A stretch of DNA of 41,930 nucleotides from a virus, in the IMG/VR virus record IMGVR_UViG_3300028844_001239, positions 1 to 41,930 of that record. One strand, 5' to 3'. The notes under the pieces are model-generated. The model had not been told where the DNA came from. It searched no databases and was given only the letters and a program-made list of their open reading frames with translations. Below, one piece after another: positions 30,671-39,161 of this stretch (the first letter of the stretch is position 1; every line of letters starts with the position of its first letter). Position numbers and translations under genes: made by a program.

Positions 30671-32181
30671 TGGTCTTCATCCTCATCATTGTTTATTTCT
30701 CCAGCTTGCGTTTCTTTTGCAATCTGATCTTTCATTTGTTTCATACCATCATCATCTAACATCAAAATGTTTTTCATGACATACTCTTTAGAGAAGAACT
30801 CTCCGACATACTGTTGTACTTGATCAAGAGTTTGCAATCTGTTTGCAAGTAACTCAGCATCCTTAAGTTCCGTAAAATGGTTATCCCTTATATAGTCAAT
30901 CGAAACGTCATTCTTCCACTGATCCCAATCTTCTTCAGTAATCAAACCTTTCATGATTAACTGTTTCTTAAGGATCTCTGTGAATAGCATTCCAAATCTA
31001 TTACGAAGTCTATCAACAAACTTTTGGAACTTGACTTCATCTCTAGAGATTTCTGTAGATCTTCCTAAAGAGAACTGTGCCTCTTGCTCTAATCTATTGA
31101 TAGGTACATTCAGTGAACGGTATAATCTCTTTTGAAAGTAGATAATATCATCAATCTGCCCAAGGTTTTCACCACCAGGCAATGTAGAAATCTCTGTACC
31201 TCTGCCACCTTCTCTACGTGGCAACCAAAAGTCTTCAAGCATTGACATGTGCTTACGATCATCTCTGATCTTACCTGTGTCAGCATCATAGACAAGTTTG
31301 TTGCGATAACGTGCCATGATATCTTTCATGTACGTTTCTGCCTTACCTCTTGGTAAGTTGCCAACATCAATGTAGAAGATGCGTCTCTCAGGTGCTCTAG
31401 CTAGTCTGTAAATAACTAGCGAGTCTTCCATCATACGCAACTGGTTAATCGGTTTCAGTGCTTTATGTAAGTGAGAAACGACACGCTTACGGTCAACATC
31501 CAAAAGACCTGATGTGACATAACTAACAGAGTCTGTAGAAAGCTTTACACCCTGATTAGTACCGCCCGGTTTCTCCTGATAGATGTAGAACTCATTGACA
31601 TTATCAATAAGACTTGCACCAGTTACAGGATCTTTTTTCTTCTTTACTTCTTTTACTTTACGAATCTTTGTTGCATCAACAGGTCTGATCTCTTGAATAC
31701 CTAGCTTTAGGTTCTTCTCATCAACAACCAAGTGATGATAGATACGACCATCGACATACCAACGTCTGAATATATCATGACCTAAATCGTTAAAGTTTAG
31801 CATCGAAACAACGTTTTCGAATTCTTCATTGATTTGTTTCTTGAGTGACTCGCTTAGACCCTCAACTTTATCCATAGTCAAGGATATTGAGCTTTCGCCT
31901 TCACCTGAAATAACAGATTCGTTTACAATATCCTCAATGGCTGCGTCTACCTCAGGATGAGTGGCAACTGCACGATATTGTCTAATGTTCTGTAAGTTAT
32001 CTTTAGCGTGATCTTCACCACCAAGGTTTACGTAAGTACCATAATGAGCACCTGCAGCAGTAACGTATCCTGCACCATCCTGATCTGTGGGTGGCACAAT
32101 AGATTGTAGCTTCTCTTGAGAAGTATCTTTTTTACGTTTTATTTCAAAACCAAATAATGTAACGCCGTTGTTCTCAGCCAT
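30667..32181 (-). CDS. 20: Portal vertex protein (T4 gp20-like)
   Basis: The start is ATG 32179-32181 (MAENNGVTLFGFEIKRKKDT) behind AGGATTTAAT. The 504-residue protein contains QYRAVATHPEVDAAIEDIVN, DIFRRWYVDGRIYHHLVVDE, RMMEDSLVIYRLARAPERRI and FQKRLYRSLNVPINRLEQEA, which are hallmark portal stretches. The C-terminus is acidic. It forms the dodecameric DNA channel and docks the terminase. Its late promoter and a strong 5' hairpin lie between it and gp19. Confidence 0.96.
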   Translation of the reverse strand: MAENNGVTLFGFEIKRKKDTSQEKLQSIVPPTDQDGAGYVTAAGAHYGTYVNLGGEDHAKDNLQNIRQYRAVATHPEVDAAIEDIVNESVISGEGESSISLTMDKVEGLSESLKKQINEEFENVVSMLNFNDLGHDIFRRWYVDGRIYHHLVVDEKNLKLGIQEIRPVDATKIRKVKEVKKKKDPVTGASLIDNVNEFYIYQEKPGGTNQGVKLSTDSVSYVTSGLLDVDRKRVVSHLHKALKPINQLRMMEDSLVIYRLARAPERRIFYIDVGNLPRGKAETYMKDIMARYRNKLVYDADTGKIRDDRKHMSMLEDFWLPRREGGRGTEISTLPGGENLGQIDDIIYFQKRLYRSLNVPINRLEQEAQFSLGRSTEISRDEVKFQKFVDRLRNRFGMLFTEILKKQLIMKGLITEEDWDQWKNDVSIDYIRDNHFTELKDAELLANRLQTLDQVQQYVGEFFSKEYVMKNILMLDDDGMKQMKDQIAKETQAGEINNDEDEDQ

Positions 32182-32203
32182 ATTAAATCCTAATATTAGA
32201 GGT

Positions 32204-32226
32204 AGGTGGGCCACCACAGCCCACCT
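32204..32226. other. Strong stem-loop at the 5' end of the gp20 transcript
   Basis: An 8-bp perfect stem AGGTGGGC/GCCCACCT with a 7-base loop. It begins about 8 bases downstream of the gp20 late promoter (minus strand), so it would form almost at the 5' end of the late mRNA. No T-run follows on the minus strand. Confidence 0.75.
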
Positions 32227-32233
32227 TAACTTT

Positions 32234-32241
32234 TATTTATA
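32234..32241 (-). promoter_or_regulatory. T4-type late promoter upstream of gp20
   Basis: An exact TATAAATA on the minus strand between gp19 and gp20, about 53 bases upstream of the gp20 ATG. Confidence 0.7.
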
Positions 32242-32246
32242 CTACT

Positions 32247-32774
32247 TTAAGAAGTAGTCGCTGCTTCCCAATATTGCATTTGGAATTCAACAGTGAACCT
32301 TTCAATCTCATTTTCTGAAGCATAGTTCAGATCGATTGCGGATACTGCTGTTGGGAAACACCCACGAAAGTTATAAGTCTTTAATGTAGAACCATCTTTG
32401 TCGATTTGATCAACAACAAGGTCTGCTTCGTAATCTACAGGGTTTGTTAAACCAGTATTTGCACTATGTGCATTCATACCGTTCATCCAACGTTCCATAG
32501 CGTTACGAACATTAAAGTCTGTATCGTTAATAATAGTAGGTGACCACGTTTCGAATGTACGGTCTCCTGCCATCTTTAACTGTCTACCACGAAATGGTAC
32601 AATGATTGTACCCATAGTGGAAGCAGGAAGTTGTGCTGCTTCACACAAGAAAGATGTAAGTTCTACATCTCCGTTTGCATAGCCCGGAAAGTTAATCGTA
32701 GCTTTGAAGAGATTTGGTCTCGCTCCACCGCCACGTAACTTGGCTTTAAAATCATCTACGCCTAGTACTGCCAT
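32247..32774 (-). CDS. 19: Tail tube protein (T4 gp19-like)
   Basis: The 175-residue protein (T4: 163) has VDDFKAKLRGGGARPNLFKA at the N-terminus, then FLCEAAQLPASTMGTIIVPF, FRGRQLKMAGDRTFETWSPT and the end NEIERFTVEFQMQYWEAATT. This is the standard gp19 pattern of marine T4-like phages. It stacks as hexamers to make the tail tube. It lies between sheath and portal genes, as in T4. Confidence 0.95.
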   Translation of the reverse strand: MAVLGVDDFKAKLRGGGARPNLFKATINFPGYANGDVELTSFLCEAAQLPASTMGTIIVPFRGRQLKMAGDRTFETWSPTIINDTDFNVRNAMERWMNGMNAHSANTGLTNPVDYEADLVVDQIDKDGSTLKTYNFRGCFPTAVSAIDLNYASENEIERFTVEFQMQYWEAATTS

Positions 32775-32788
32775 TTTCTATCTCCCCT

Positions 32789-34393
32789 TTATACCGATAG
32801 TCCGGCGACTTCTTCAAAGTCAACGCCAGATCTTACAGCTACAAAGTTAAGAGTGATGTAGTTGATAGAACGTGCTGGCTTAATGAAGATGTTCGCAATA
32901 AACTCGTTTCTATCTATTACTGCAGCAGTATTGTTTGTTTCATCGCATACAACCCTAAAGTCTGTGATACCTCTACGTCCTTTGATCTCTCTCAGGAAAG
33001 GCTCTACGATATTAACGAACTCCGCTCTTGTGAACTCATCATTGAGTTCGAACAAAGTGTTTCTTGCTGCTAGTGCAATCGCTCTTTCGACAACGTTAAA
33101 CAACCTACGAACATTGACACGATCAAATGCTGATGGTCTGTTCATGTGTGTTTTGTCACCATACAATAAGATACCTTGACCCGGTAAGTTAGCAATCGGG
33201 TTGATACCTGCCTTATATAGCGTGTCTCTTTGAGTTTTAGTTGGAGTATAAGCTAGGCTTGTTACGCCCAAGTATTGACCTCTACGTGAACCTGCAGGTG
33301 AGAACCATGGTGCAGAGTTTGCATCTGAAGCTGCCATGATACCTGCTGTTTGACCTGCTGCAGGTGTATGGATGTACTTGTCGTTATATTTGTCGTATAC
33401 TTTTAACCAGTTGTTATCGACAAAGGCATATGAACTGTATGCATATGCGCCTACGTCTGTAACGGTTGCGGCTACTGGATCTGCATTGCCTACGACTGAG
33501 GCTGATGCAGGTGATGTTACAACAACACAATCTTTACGAGTTGTACCTGCTGTTACAATAAGATCATCAACCAATGTATCCTGATCTCCTGCAACCACTT
33601 GTCCTGGTGCAATCAGGAAGTCCACTTCGATAGTGTCCTTATCTTCAAACTGATTAAATCCTGCTAGATATGCAGAAGTTGGTGCTGCAGTGCCATCATC
33701 CCCATCACCCAAAGACATTGAACCTGTGCTATCTACGTGTGTAGTAGCATATATCCACTCAGATTGTCTGTTGATGACATTCTTCATGTAGTTAGAAGTA
33801 CCGTCTGCTTTGATAGCATCTGTAGCACTTGATACGAATGGATATCTCTCTAGAACAGTTCCTGCTGTTCCTGTGATTGTGCCATCTTCGTCAAGAACAA
33901 GAACGTGGCGTTCATTTCCTGCAGGAGTTGCGTCAAACTGTGCTTTGTACGCAGCGCCCCAAGATGTCCAGTTGGAATCGTTTGTCCAAACAACTTGAAG
34001 TGAGTTGCCAAGAGCACCTGCATTTCTTGCATAAAATGTGCCTGTAAGACCTGTAGCGTTATCAAATGCTGTGTCGTTTTTGATCAGATGTGTGGCATCT
34101 GAATCAGCAGCGTTCAGTGCGTCTGAGTCTGCTACACGAACTACTTGTAAAGCATTTGAGAATTTTAAAAAACCTGCCGCAGTGTGAAAATCTACGGTAT
34201 GTGCATCATCAGGAGCACCGAAGGTAGCGGCAAGACTTGCTTCATTGTCTATTAGTACTGCCTCTTCGATTGGCCCCCAACGAAATTTCCCTGCAAAAGC
34301 GCCAGTAGTTGTCTGTACATTAGGCACACCGCCTGTAAGATCAACTTCCTTAACGACAATCGCTGGGGATTCTGATGGAGCAAATATTGCCAT
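32789..34393 (-). CDS. 18: Tail sheath protein (T4 gp18-like)
   Basis: The 534-residue protein begins MAIFAPSESPAIVVKEVDLT and includes TTGAFAGKFRWGPIEEAVLI, a variable Gly/Asp-rich middle and a conserved C-terminal region (NPIANLPGQGILLYGDKTHM, FDRVNVRRLFNVVERAIALA, KGRRGITDFRVVCDETNNTA). The sheath contracts to drive the tube into the cell. A late promoter lies at 34458-34465 on this strand. It is shorter than T4 gp18 (659), typical of marine relatives. Confidence 0.96.
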   Translation of the reverse strand: MAIFAPSESPAIVVKEVDLTGGVPNVQTTTGAFAGKFRWGPIEEAVLIDNEASLAATFGAPDDAHTVDFHTAAGFLKFSNALQVVRVADSDALNAADSDATHLIKNDTAFDNATGLTGTFYARNAGALGNSLQVVWTNDSNWTSWGAAYKAQFDATPAGNERHVLVLDEDGTITGTAGTVLERYPFVSSATDAIKADGTSNYMKNVINRQSEWIYATTHVDSTGSMSLGDGDDGTAAPTSAYLAGFNQFEDKDTIEVDFLIAPGQVVAGDQDTLVDDLIVTAGTTRKDCVVVTSPASASVVGNADPVAATVTDVGAYAYSSYAFVDNNWLKVYDKYNDKYIHTPAAGQTAGIMAASDANSAPWFSPAGSRRGQYLGVTSLAYTPTKTQRDTLYKAGINPIANLPGQGILLYGDKTHMNRPSAFDRVNVRRLFNVVERAIALAARNTLFELNDEFTRAEFVNIVEPFLREIKGRRGITDFRVVCDETNNTAAVIDRNEFIANIFIKPARSINYITLNFVAVRSGVDFEEVAGLSV

Positions 34394-34457
34394 GACTGTT
34401 TCCTTTTCCAGTAATCGAATTATATGTTTTCATTATACGGTTATATTCAATCACTTG

Positions 34458-34465
34458 TATTTATA
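34458..34465 (-). promoter_or_regulatory. T4-type late promoter upstream of gp18
   Basis: An exact TATAAATA on the minus strand in the gap between gp17 and gp18, about 65 bases upstream of the gp18 ATG. Confidence 0.7.
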
Positions 34466-34470
34466 ATAAA

Positions 34471-36069
34471 TTAAAACTCGATGTTCCATTGCCAATCTTT
34501 GTTAACTTTCCATCCTTTCATCTTGTCACCTTCAAGGACAGCTTCATCAAACTTATCTTCTTCATTATGATCTTCTATAAATCCAAATGGTGTTATGTCA
34601 TTTTCGATTTCTTTCATACGTTGCTCGAACATCATTTCTTTTAGATTAACGTCAGTAAGCTCTTCAAAGTTATTACCAACAGCAAAGTATCCGAACATCA
34701 CAAGATTCATCATCAAATCATCATGATTTCCTTCTGATGCTTCGAAGGAAACTCCCTTCGCAACAAAAGTAGACATTTCTGTGATTGTTTGTGGATCAAC
34801 TATATTCAACTTACCGTTTTCTATAATGTCCTTTATAGCAGAACAACCAATACGTTTGACTTTTCTGTTCATCTCCACACCAATACGGTCTGCCTTAATA
34901 GCAGATTCCATATGAAGGTTTTCGTACTCTAAGTCTTGATATAAACCGTTAGTGACTAGTGTTCCCTGATCATTTGATTCAATGATAACATATGCTTCAT
35001 TGTACAAAGTTGCGTACTTATATATAATGTTAGGGTAGAGTATTGGAGAGATAGTATTATTGCGATAAACAGCAACCTGCTTAAAAGGTCTTTGGCTAAT
35101 ATCGATCACATTAAATGTAGAATAGTCCTGTCCTCTACCCTTCGAAACATCTACTGTCATCACATAGTTATGTTTTTTATTTGGCGGTTCATATACAAGA
35201 AGATCTCCCCCCTCTAATACTTCCACATGAGGGGTTGCTTGTTGTTCTAAAAGAACATGTGCTGCAATAAGAGTATCTCCTGTGCCAAAGAAAGTGTTAC
35301 CAAACTCTTGATCAAACTGCAACTGAGAAGTGTTTGATATAGTCTTTGCTTTCCATTCATCATCACGACCGGGGACATCCCACCAATCAACTCTGAAAGG
35401 TATGAACTCATTCACCTTTTGCATTGCACCTTCCCACAACTTGTGGTACATGTTACCGATACCATTTGCTGTAGAGGTGATAATAATTTGAGTATCTTTA
35501 CCAGATGATACAACAGGATAAGTTGAAGTATAGAAGTCAGCCGCTTTCTCAACAAATGCGAACTCATCCAAGTACAGAAGGTTTACTGACATACCACGAA
35601 TAGAAGAGCCTGATGTAGCAGCAGAAACAATACGACTGTTATTACTAAACTCAATACTTCTTTTGTTAAGAGCTTTACATCCAGGTTGTAAAAAGAATGG
35701 CAGATTCTCTAGCATCAAATGAATACGACCCAACATCTCCTGTGCAGTAGCGCCTTTGTTTGCTAGGATTGCAATAGTTTTTTCAGGACTAAACAGTGCA
35801 TACCAAAGAAGATATGCAACAGAAGAAATAGATTTTCCTGACTGTCTACAAGCAAGCACAATGCTAAACCTGTTTTCCATAAAATGGTCAAACATTTTTT
35901 GCTGATATGGGTAAAGTTCGAAGTTGACAAGACCCCTATCAAGGTGTATAATTTTACAATAGTTCTTAGCAAAATAGCTAGGATCTTTCATACACCTTGC
36001 GTATTCTTGAAACTCTTTCTTAGTATATTGTTGCTGAACCCCATCACGTTTAACGTTAGGGTTACCCAT
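34471..36069 (-). CDS. 17: Terminase large subunit (T4 gp17-like)
   Basis: The start ATG 36067-36069 (MGNPNVKRDGVQQQYTKKEF) follows the gp16 stop; an in-frame GTG at 36099 overlaps gp16. The 532-residue protein has Walker A ACRQSGKS (about 73-80), Walker B LLYLDEFAF and nuclease motifs MTVDVSKGRGQDYSTF, IESNDQGTL and EGNHDDLMM. It packages DNA into proheads by headful cutting. All catalytic residues are present. Confidence 0.97.
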   Translation of the reverse strand: MGNPNVKRDGVQQQYTKKEFQEYARCMKDPSYFAKNYCKIIHLDRGLVNFELYPYQQKMFDHFMENRFSIVLACRQSGKSISSVAYLLWYALFSPEKTIAILANKGATAQEMLGRIHLMLENLPFFLQPGCKALNKRSIEFSNNSRIVSAATSGSSIRGMSVNLLYLDEFAFVEKAADFYTSTYPVVSSGKDTQIIITSTANGIGNMYHKLWEGAMQKVNEFIPFRVDWWDVPGRDDEWKAKTISNTSQLQFDQEFGNTFFGTGDTLIAAHVLLEQQATPHVEVLEGGDLLVYEPPNKKHNYVMTVDVSKGRGQDYSTFNVIDISQRPFKQVAVYRNNTISPILYPNIIYKYATLYNEAYVIIESNDQGTLVTNGLYQDLEYENLHMESAIKADRIGVEMNRKVKRIGCSAIKDIIENGKLNIVDPQTITEMSTFVAKGVSFEASEGNHDDLMMNLVMFGYFAVGNNFEELTDVNLKEMMFEQRMKEIENDITPFGFIEDHNEEDKFDEAVLEGDKMKGWKVNKDWQWNIEF

Positions 36070-36076
36070 GTAGGTA

Positions 36077-36451
36077 TCATTTATCTGAGGTATAGTCACT
36101 TATATCTACCACGTTACCTTGTTCATCATCACTGTCTTCTGACAAAAGCATTCTCTGCAAATCACTTGTAGAGCCTACAAATAGATTGTTTGTTGTATTT
36201 TGAGGAAGTTCTTTTGGAGCTTCTTCTTTATGATACTCCTTTTTCTTCTTATGAAGATCTAGAAGATTACCATTAACGTCTGCCATGTTTTTCATCATGC
36301 CTGATAGAACTTCAAATGCACGTGGATGTTCAGTAGCACGTGCCACTTCCATCATTTCTTCAAGTGCTTCAGAACCCTTGACCAACAAGTCGTAATAAGT
36401 TTTCCTAGCAAACTCAAAGTCGTTGTCTACATTTTTAGTTTCTTCTGTCAT
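36077..36451 (-). CDS. 16: Terminase small subunit (T4 gp16-like)
   Basis: This 124-residue helical protein reads FEFARKTYYDLLVKGSEALE, EMMEVARATEHPRAFEVLSG and MMKNMADVNGNLLDLHKKKK, the gp16 signature. The C-terminal part is acidic and ends DISDYTSDK. It regulates gp17 and recognises DNA for packaging. It sits directly upstream of gp17 as in T4. Confidence 0.94.
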   Translation of the reverse strand: MTEETKNVDNDFEFARKTYYDLLVKGSEALEEMMEVARATEHPRAFEVLSGMMKNMADVNGNLLDLHKKKKEYHKEEAPKELPQNTTNNLFVGSTSDLQRMLLSEDSDDEQGNVVDISDYTSDK

Positions 36452-36454
36452 CGA

Positions 36455-37234
36455 TCAAAACGGAGCCTCAAAATCAAAAGTTTCATTAAATCCATAATCG
36501 CTATCTGCAGATGCCAAAGCAGGGTTTGTTGTCACAGATATTTTTCCAATCTGAACATCTGAATCTGCTAACCCACCACCTATCTCATTCACATTATTTA
36601 TAGAAGTTCTAATGATGCCAACCTCATTGATTCCACCGTAGAAGTTTACTCTCATATCAAAAGAGAGTGTGTATATAATAGTTCTACGTGCTTCTAATGT
36701 TCCCTCATAATCGTCATTAAAATCTACACCTGTTAAAGTTATTGGAGTGTCTTCAGTGATATTAGGATAGTCGGCAAAAGGTTTAATTGTTAAACTATAC
36801 TGTGGATTGAATGTTGGTAAGATCTGTTCAACAATCTGCAAAGCATCATCCTGAGTTTTTGCATAGATACTTAACTGAAATCCGATATTATAAGGAACAA
36901 AACTATAGAACTTGTTTCTTAGATTAGATGTGCTACCTGATTGGGTAAAGTTGTTCATCTTCTGAAGTTGTCTCTGAGCATCGTATTGAATACCAGTAAT
37001 CTCAAAAGACATTCTAGGAAGCTTGATGGCAACTTTAGTATCGGTATCAAGATCAGGATTTTCCCTGATACGTTCAAGAAACTTTCTCTGTGGACCATAA
37101 GACAATGGAACTTTTACTTGACTTATTACTTGGTTTGAGCTATTTTTACGTAGTACATAAAGGTTATTGAACAGTGTGCCAAATACGGCTACACTTTTTC
37201 TTATCCTTTGATGATAGAAATGTGTTCCAAACAT
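36455..37234 (-). CDS. 15: Proximal tail sheath stabilisation protein (T4 gp15-like)
   Basis: This 259-residue protein begins MFGTHFYHQRIRKSVAVFGT, followed by LFNNLYVLRKNSSNQVISQV, VPLSYGPQRKFLERIRENPD, PYNIGFQLSIYAKTQDDALQ and EQILPTFNPQYSLTIKPF. These are gp15 landmarks. It caps the tail at the neck side. It precedes gp16 with only a few bases between. Confidence 0.94.
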   Translation of the reverse strand: MFGTHFYHQRIRKSVAVFGTLFNNLYVLRKNSSNQVISQVKVPLSYGPQRKFLERIRENPDLDTDTKVAIKLPRMSFEITGIQYDAQRQLQKMNNFTQSGSTSNLRNKFYSFVPYNIGFQLSIYAKTQDDALQIVEQILPTFNPQYSLTIKPFADYPNITEDTPITLTGVDFNDDYEGTLEARRTIIYTLSFDMRVNFYGGINEVGIIRTSINNVNEIGGGLADSDVQIGKISVTTNPALASADSDYGFNETFDFEAPF

Positions 37235-37236
37235 AG

Positions 37237-37476
37237 TTAACCTTTATATATTTCCTGAAGATGATCTTCAAACTGTTCCACCTTGGATAATCTATTAGGC
37301 CAAAGGATATAATCCTTTTCTGGATTTGCCTTAAGATTATTAAGAAGAGGTACAATGGCATTGTATAAGTTATTTAGCCGCTCTTCTGCAGACGATGCTG
37401 TGGCAGATACTTTCTGTACTGCCTCTAGTTCATCTTCATCAACGGCTGTAAATCCAAAATCAAACATATCACTCAT
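37237..37476 (-). CDS. Conserved small protein between gp14 and gp15, 79 aa
   Basis: The start ATG overlaps the gp14 TGA as TGATG. The product begins MSDMFDFGFTAVDEDELEAV and continues ERLNNLYNAIVPLLNNLKAN and WPNRLSKVEQFEDHLQEIY. This small protein recurs at this position in marine T4-like phages; its function is unknown, possibly neck or assembly related. Confidence 0.75.
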   Translation of the reverse strand: MSDMFDFGFTAVDEDELEAVQKVSATASSAEERLNNLYNAIVPLLNNLKANPEKDYILWPNRLSKVEQFEDHLQEIYKG

Positions 37477-38378
37477 CAGTTATTCTCCGGGTCACCAAAT
37501 GGGTTGTTCTCAGAGAAGTCTAAGAAGTCTGCACCGATTGTACTAAAGTCTGTGTTCTGTTCATTCTGACTAATCTGATTATCTTCTGCTACTGCAGAAA
37601 CTGTTGCAGTAGCCAGTGTTCCTCCCAAGTCTAAAGAAGTTGTACCAGTAACAAATCTATTGGCAACAAACTCATGATAGTTTCCATCATTTGCGCCGAT
37701 ATGAATAAGCTTAAGAACATTATCTGAGTCTGAGAATGCAGCAACTTCCCCTGACATGATAACTCCTGAGGATAGTGTCTGATTTACAGTTTCCCCTACT
37801 GTAAAGCCACCCCCTGCACTGTCAAGGGTAAGTAAGTACTCATATGCATAAGACCGTTCAATGCCATCAATAGCATCAATATTTGTATCAAAGTCTTCAT
37901 CACTGTATTCAAACTTCTCACATCTAAGTTTATATGTTGCTAAGTTACTTAGCTGATAGAATGGTTGTTCGTGCTCTACTGCCATAATCTGAAACATAGA
38001 GTTAGACAACGGTAAGTATACTAGATCACCTTCTCTAGGTCTAGTGCTATTAATCTCATTATCAAAACGATTTATGGTTGTTGTCCATCTACGTCTTGCC
38101 ACAACAAACGTTGCCTGATCCCTGATCTCTACGCCAAACTTTGTGAATAGATCTCCTTCCCCATCAAACCCTTCTGTATTCTCAATATACATTTCCACTT
38201 TATAAGATGAGTTAAACCTTGAAGGAACATCGTCTCCAAAAATCCTATCTTCATTTACAATATCTCTTGGAAGATAGTACACATCTTGACCAAACATCTT
38301 TAAGGACTCTATGACAATATCTTCATAGAGGTTCTGTTCTGAGTGTACTTTTTGACTGAAGTATAGATTAGTTGCCAT
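37476..38378 (-). CDS. 14: Neck protein (T4 gp14-like)
   Basis: The 300-residue protein (T4: 256) begins MATNLYFSQKVHSEQNLYED and has SLKMFGQDVYYLPRDIVNED, DLFTKFGVEIRDQATFVVAR, RPREGDLVYLPLSNSMFQI and QLSNLATYKLRCEKFEYSDE. It ends FLDFSENNPFGDPENN, typical of gp14. An insertion (VGETVNQTLSSGVIMSGEV) lengthens the C-terminal third. It joins head to tail with gp13. Confidence 0.94.
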   Translation of the reverse strand: MATNLYFSQKVHSEQNLYEDIVIESLKMFGQDVYYLPRDIVNEDRIFGDDVPSRFNSSYKVEMYIENTEGFDGEGDLFTKFGVEIRDQATFVVARRRWTTTINRFDNEINSTRPREGDLVYLPLSNSMFQIMAVEHEQPFYQLSNLATYKLRCEKFEYSDEDFDTNIDAIDGIERSYAYEYLLTLDSAGGGFTVGETVNQTLSSGVIMSGEVAAFSDSDNVLKLIHIGANDGNYHEFVANRFVTGTTSLDLGGTLATATVSAVAEDNQISQNEQNTDFSTIGADFLDFSENNPFGDPENN

Positions 38379-38379
38379 G

Positions 38380-39132
38380 TTAGCCTACAAAGAAATCTGC
38401 AGGAAGTTCATGTTCCAAACGGATTCTCTCTCTTAATCTTTCGATATCTTGTAACGCATCTTCATAGATTTGTCTACCGTTTATTGTGACCCCTCCAGGC
38501 ATCTGCATTCCTTCAAACTTGATAAGGTTTGCCCCCCACTGATGTTTGATAAGTGCTGTAGTATATTCTTTTAACCACAAGTCATTCCATACTGCTGTGT
38601 GAGTAGCACCATCAATAACACTATAGACTTCTGCTACAATATATTCACCTTCTTTGATATCGCCATCATCAAAGTTACCATGAATATATAAGCGGTTTTG
38701 TTTCCTTACATACTCTACCTGTGGAGTTCCATTTAATCTCATATCAAGTAGAGAAAGATATTGTTGTACTTGCTCATAGTATGCAAGATCTCCAACATAA
38801 GAACCCATGTTGGCTATATCGTTCATATGCATTTGGTATTTGACACTAAACATGTTACGTGAGAACAAACCTTGCTCTAACTTAAATAGTTTGGTGACTT
38901 GTTGAACATCAGAGGATATAGGAACATACTTATTAGTAATATCATCTGCAGTCAAGAGGTGTTGAATATATCCTCTATATGTGGCTTCTGAATGAAACTC
39001 CCTGAAATACTGTAGAGCCTCATCTACACGATCTTCTATCTGATCTTCATCCACGTTGATTTCGATGACAGGATCACCTAGTCTGCGTAAGCAGTAATCT
39101 ATTAAGCCTTGTCTTGAACTAGGGTTAGCCAT
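38380..39132 (-). CDS. 13: Neck protein (T4 gp13-like)
   Basis: The 250-residue protein reads QGLIDYCLRRLGDPVIEINV, DEALQYFREFHSEATYRGYI, YTTALIKHQWGANLIKFEGM and LPGGVTING-like MPGGVTINGRQIYEDA. This matches gp13 of T4-like phages. It is the first gene after a late promoter (39154-39161 on this strand). It forms the neck with gp14. Confidence 0.93.
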   Translation of the reverse strand: MANPSSRQGLIDYCLRRLGDPVIEINVDEDQIEDRVDEALQYFREFHSEATYRGYIQHLLTADDITNKYVPISSDVQQVTKLFKLEQGLFSRNMFSVKYQMHMNDIANMGSYVGDLAYYEQVQQYLSLLDMRLNGTPQVEYVRKQNRLYIHGNFDDGDIKEGEYIVAEVYSVIDGATHTAVWNDLWLKEYTTALIKHQWGANLIKFEGMQMPGGVTINGRQIYEDALQDIERLRERIRLEHELPADFFVG

Positions 39133-39153
39133 GTTTTGTTCCTATTTTAACAG

Positions 39154-39161
39154 TATTTATA
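39154..39161 (-). promoter_or_regulatory. T4-type late promoter upstream of gp13
   Basis: An exact TATAAATA on the minus strand, about 22 bases upstream of the gp13 ATG, directly after the fibre-like gene stop. Confidence 0.7.
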
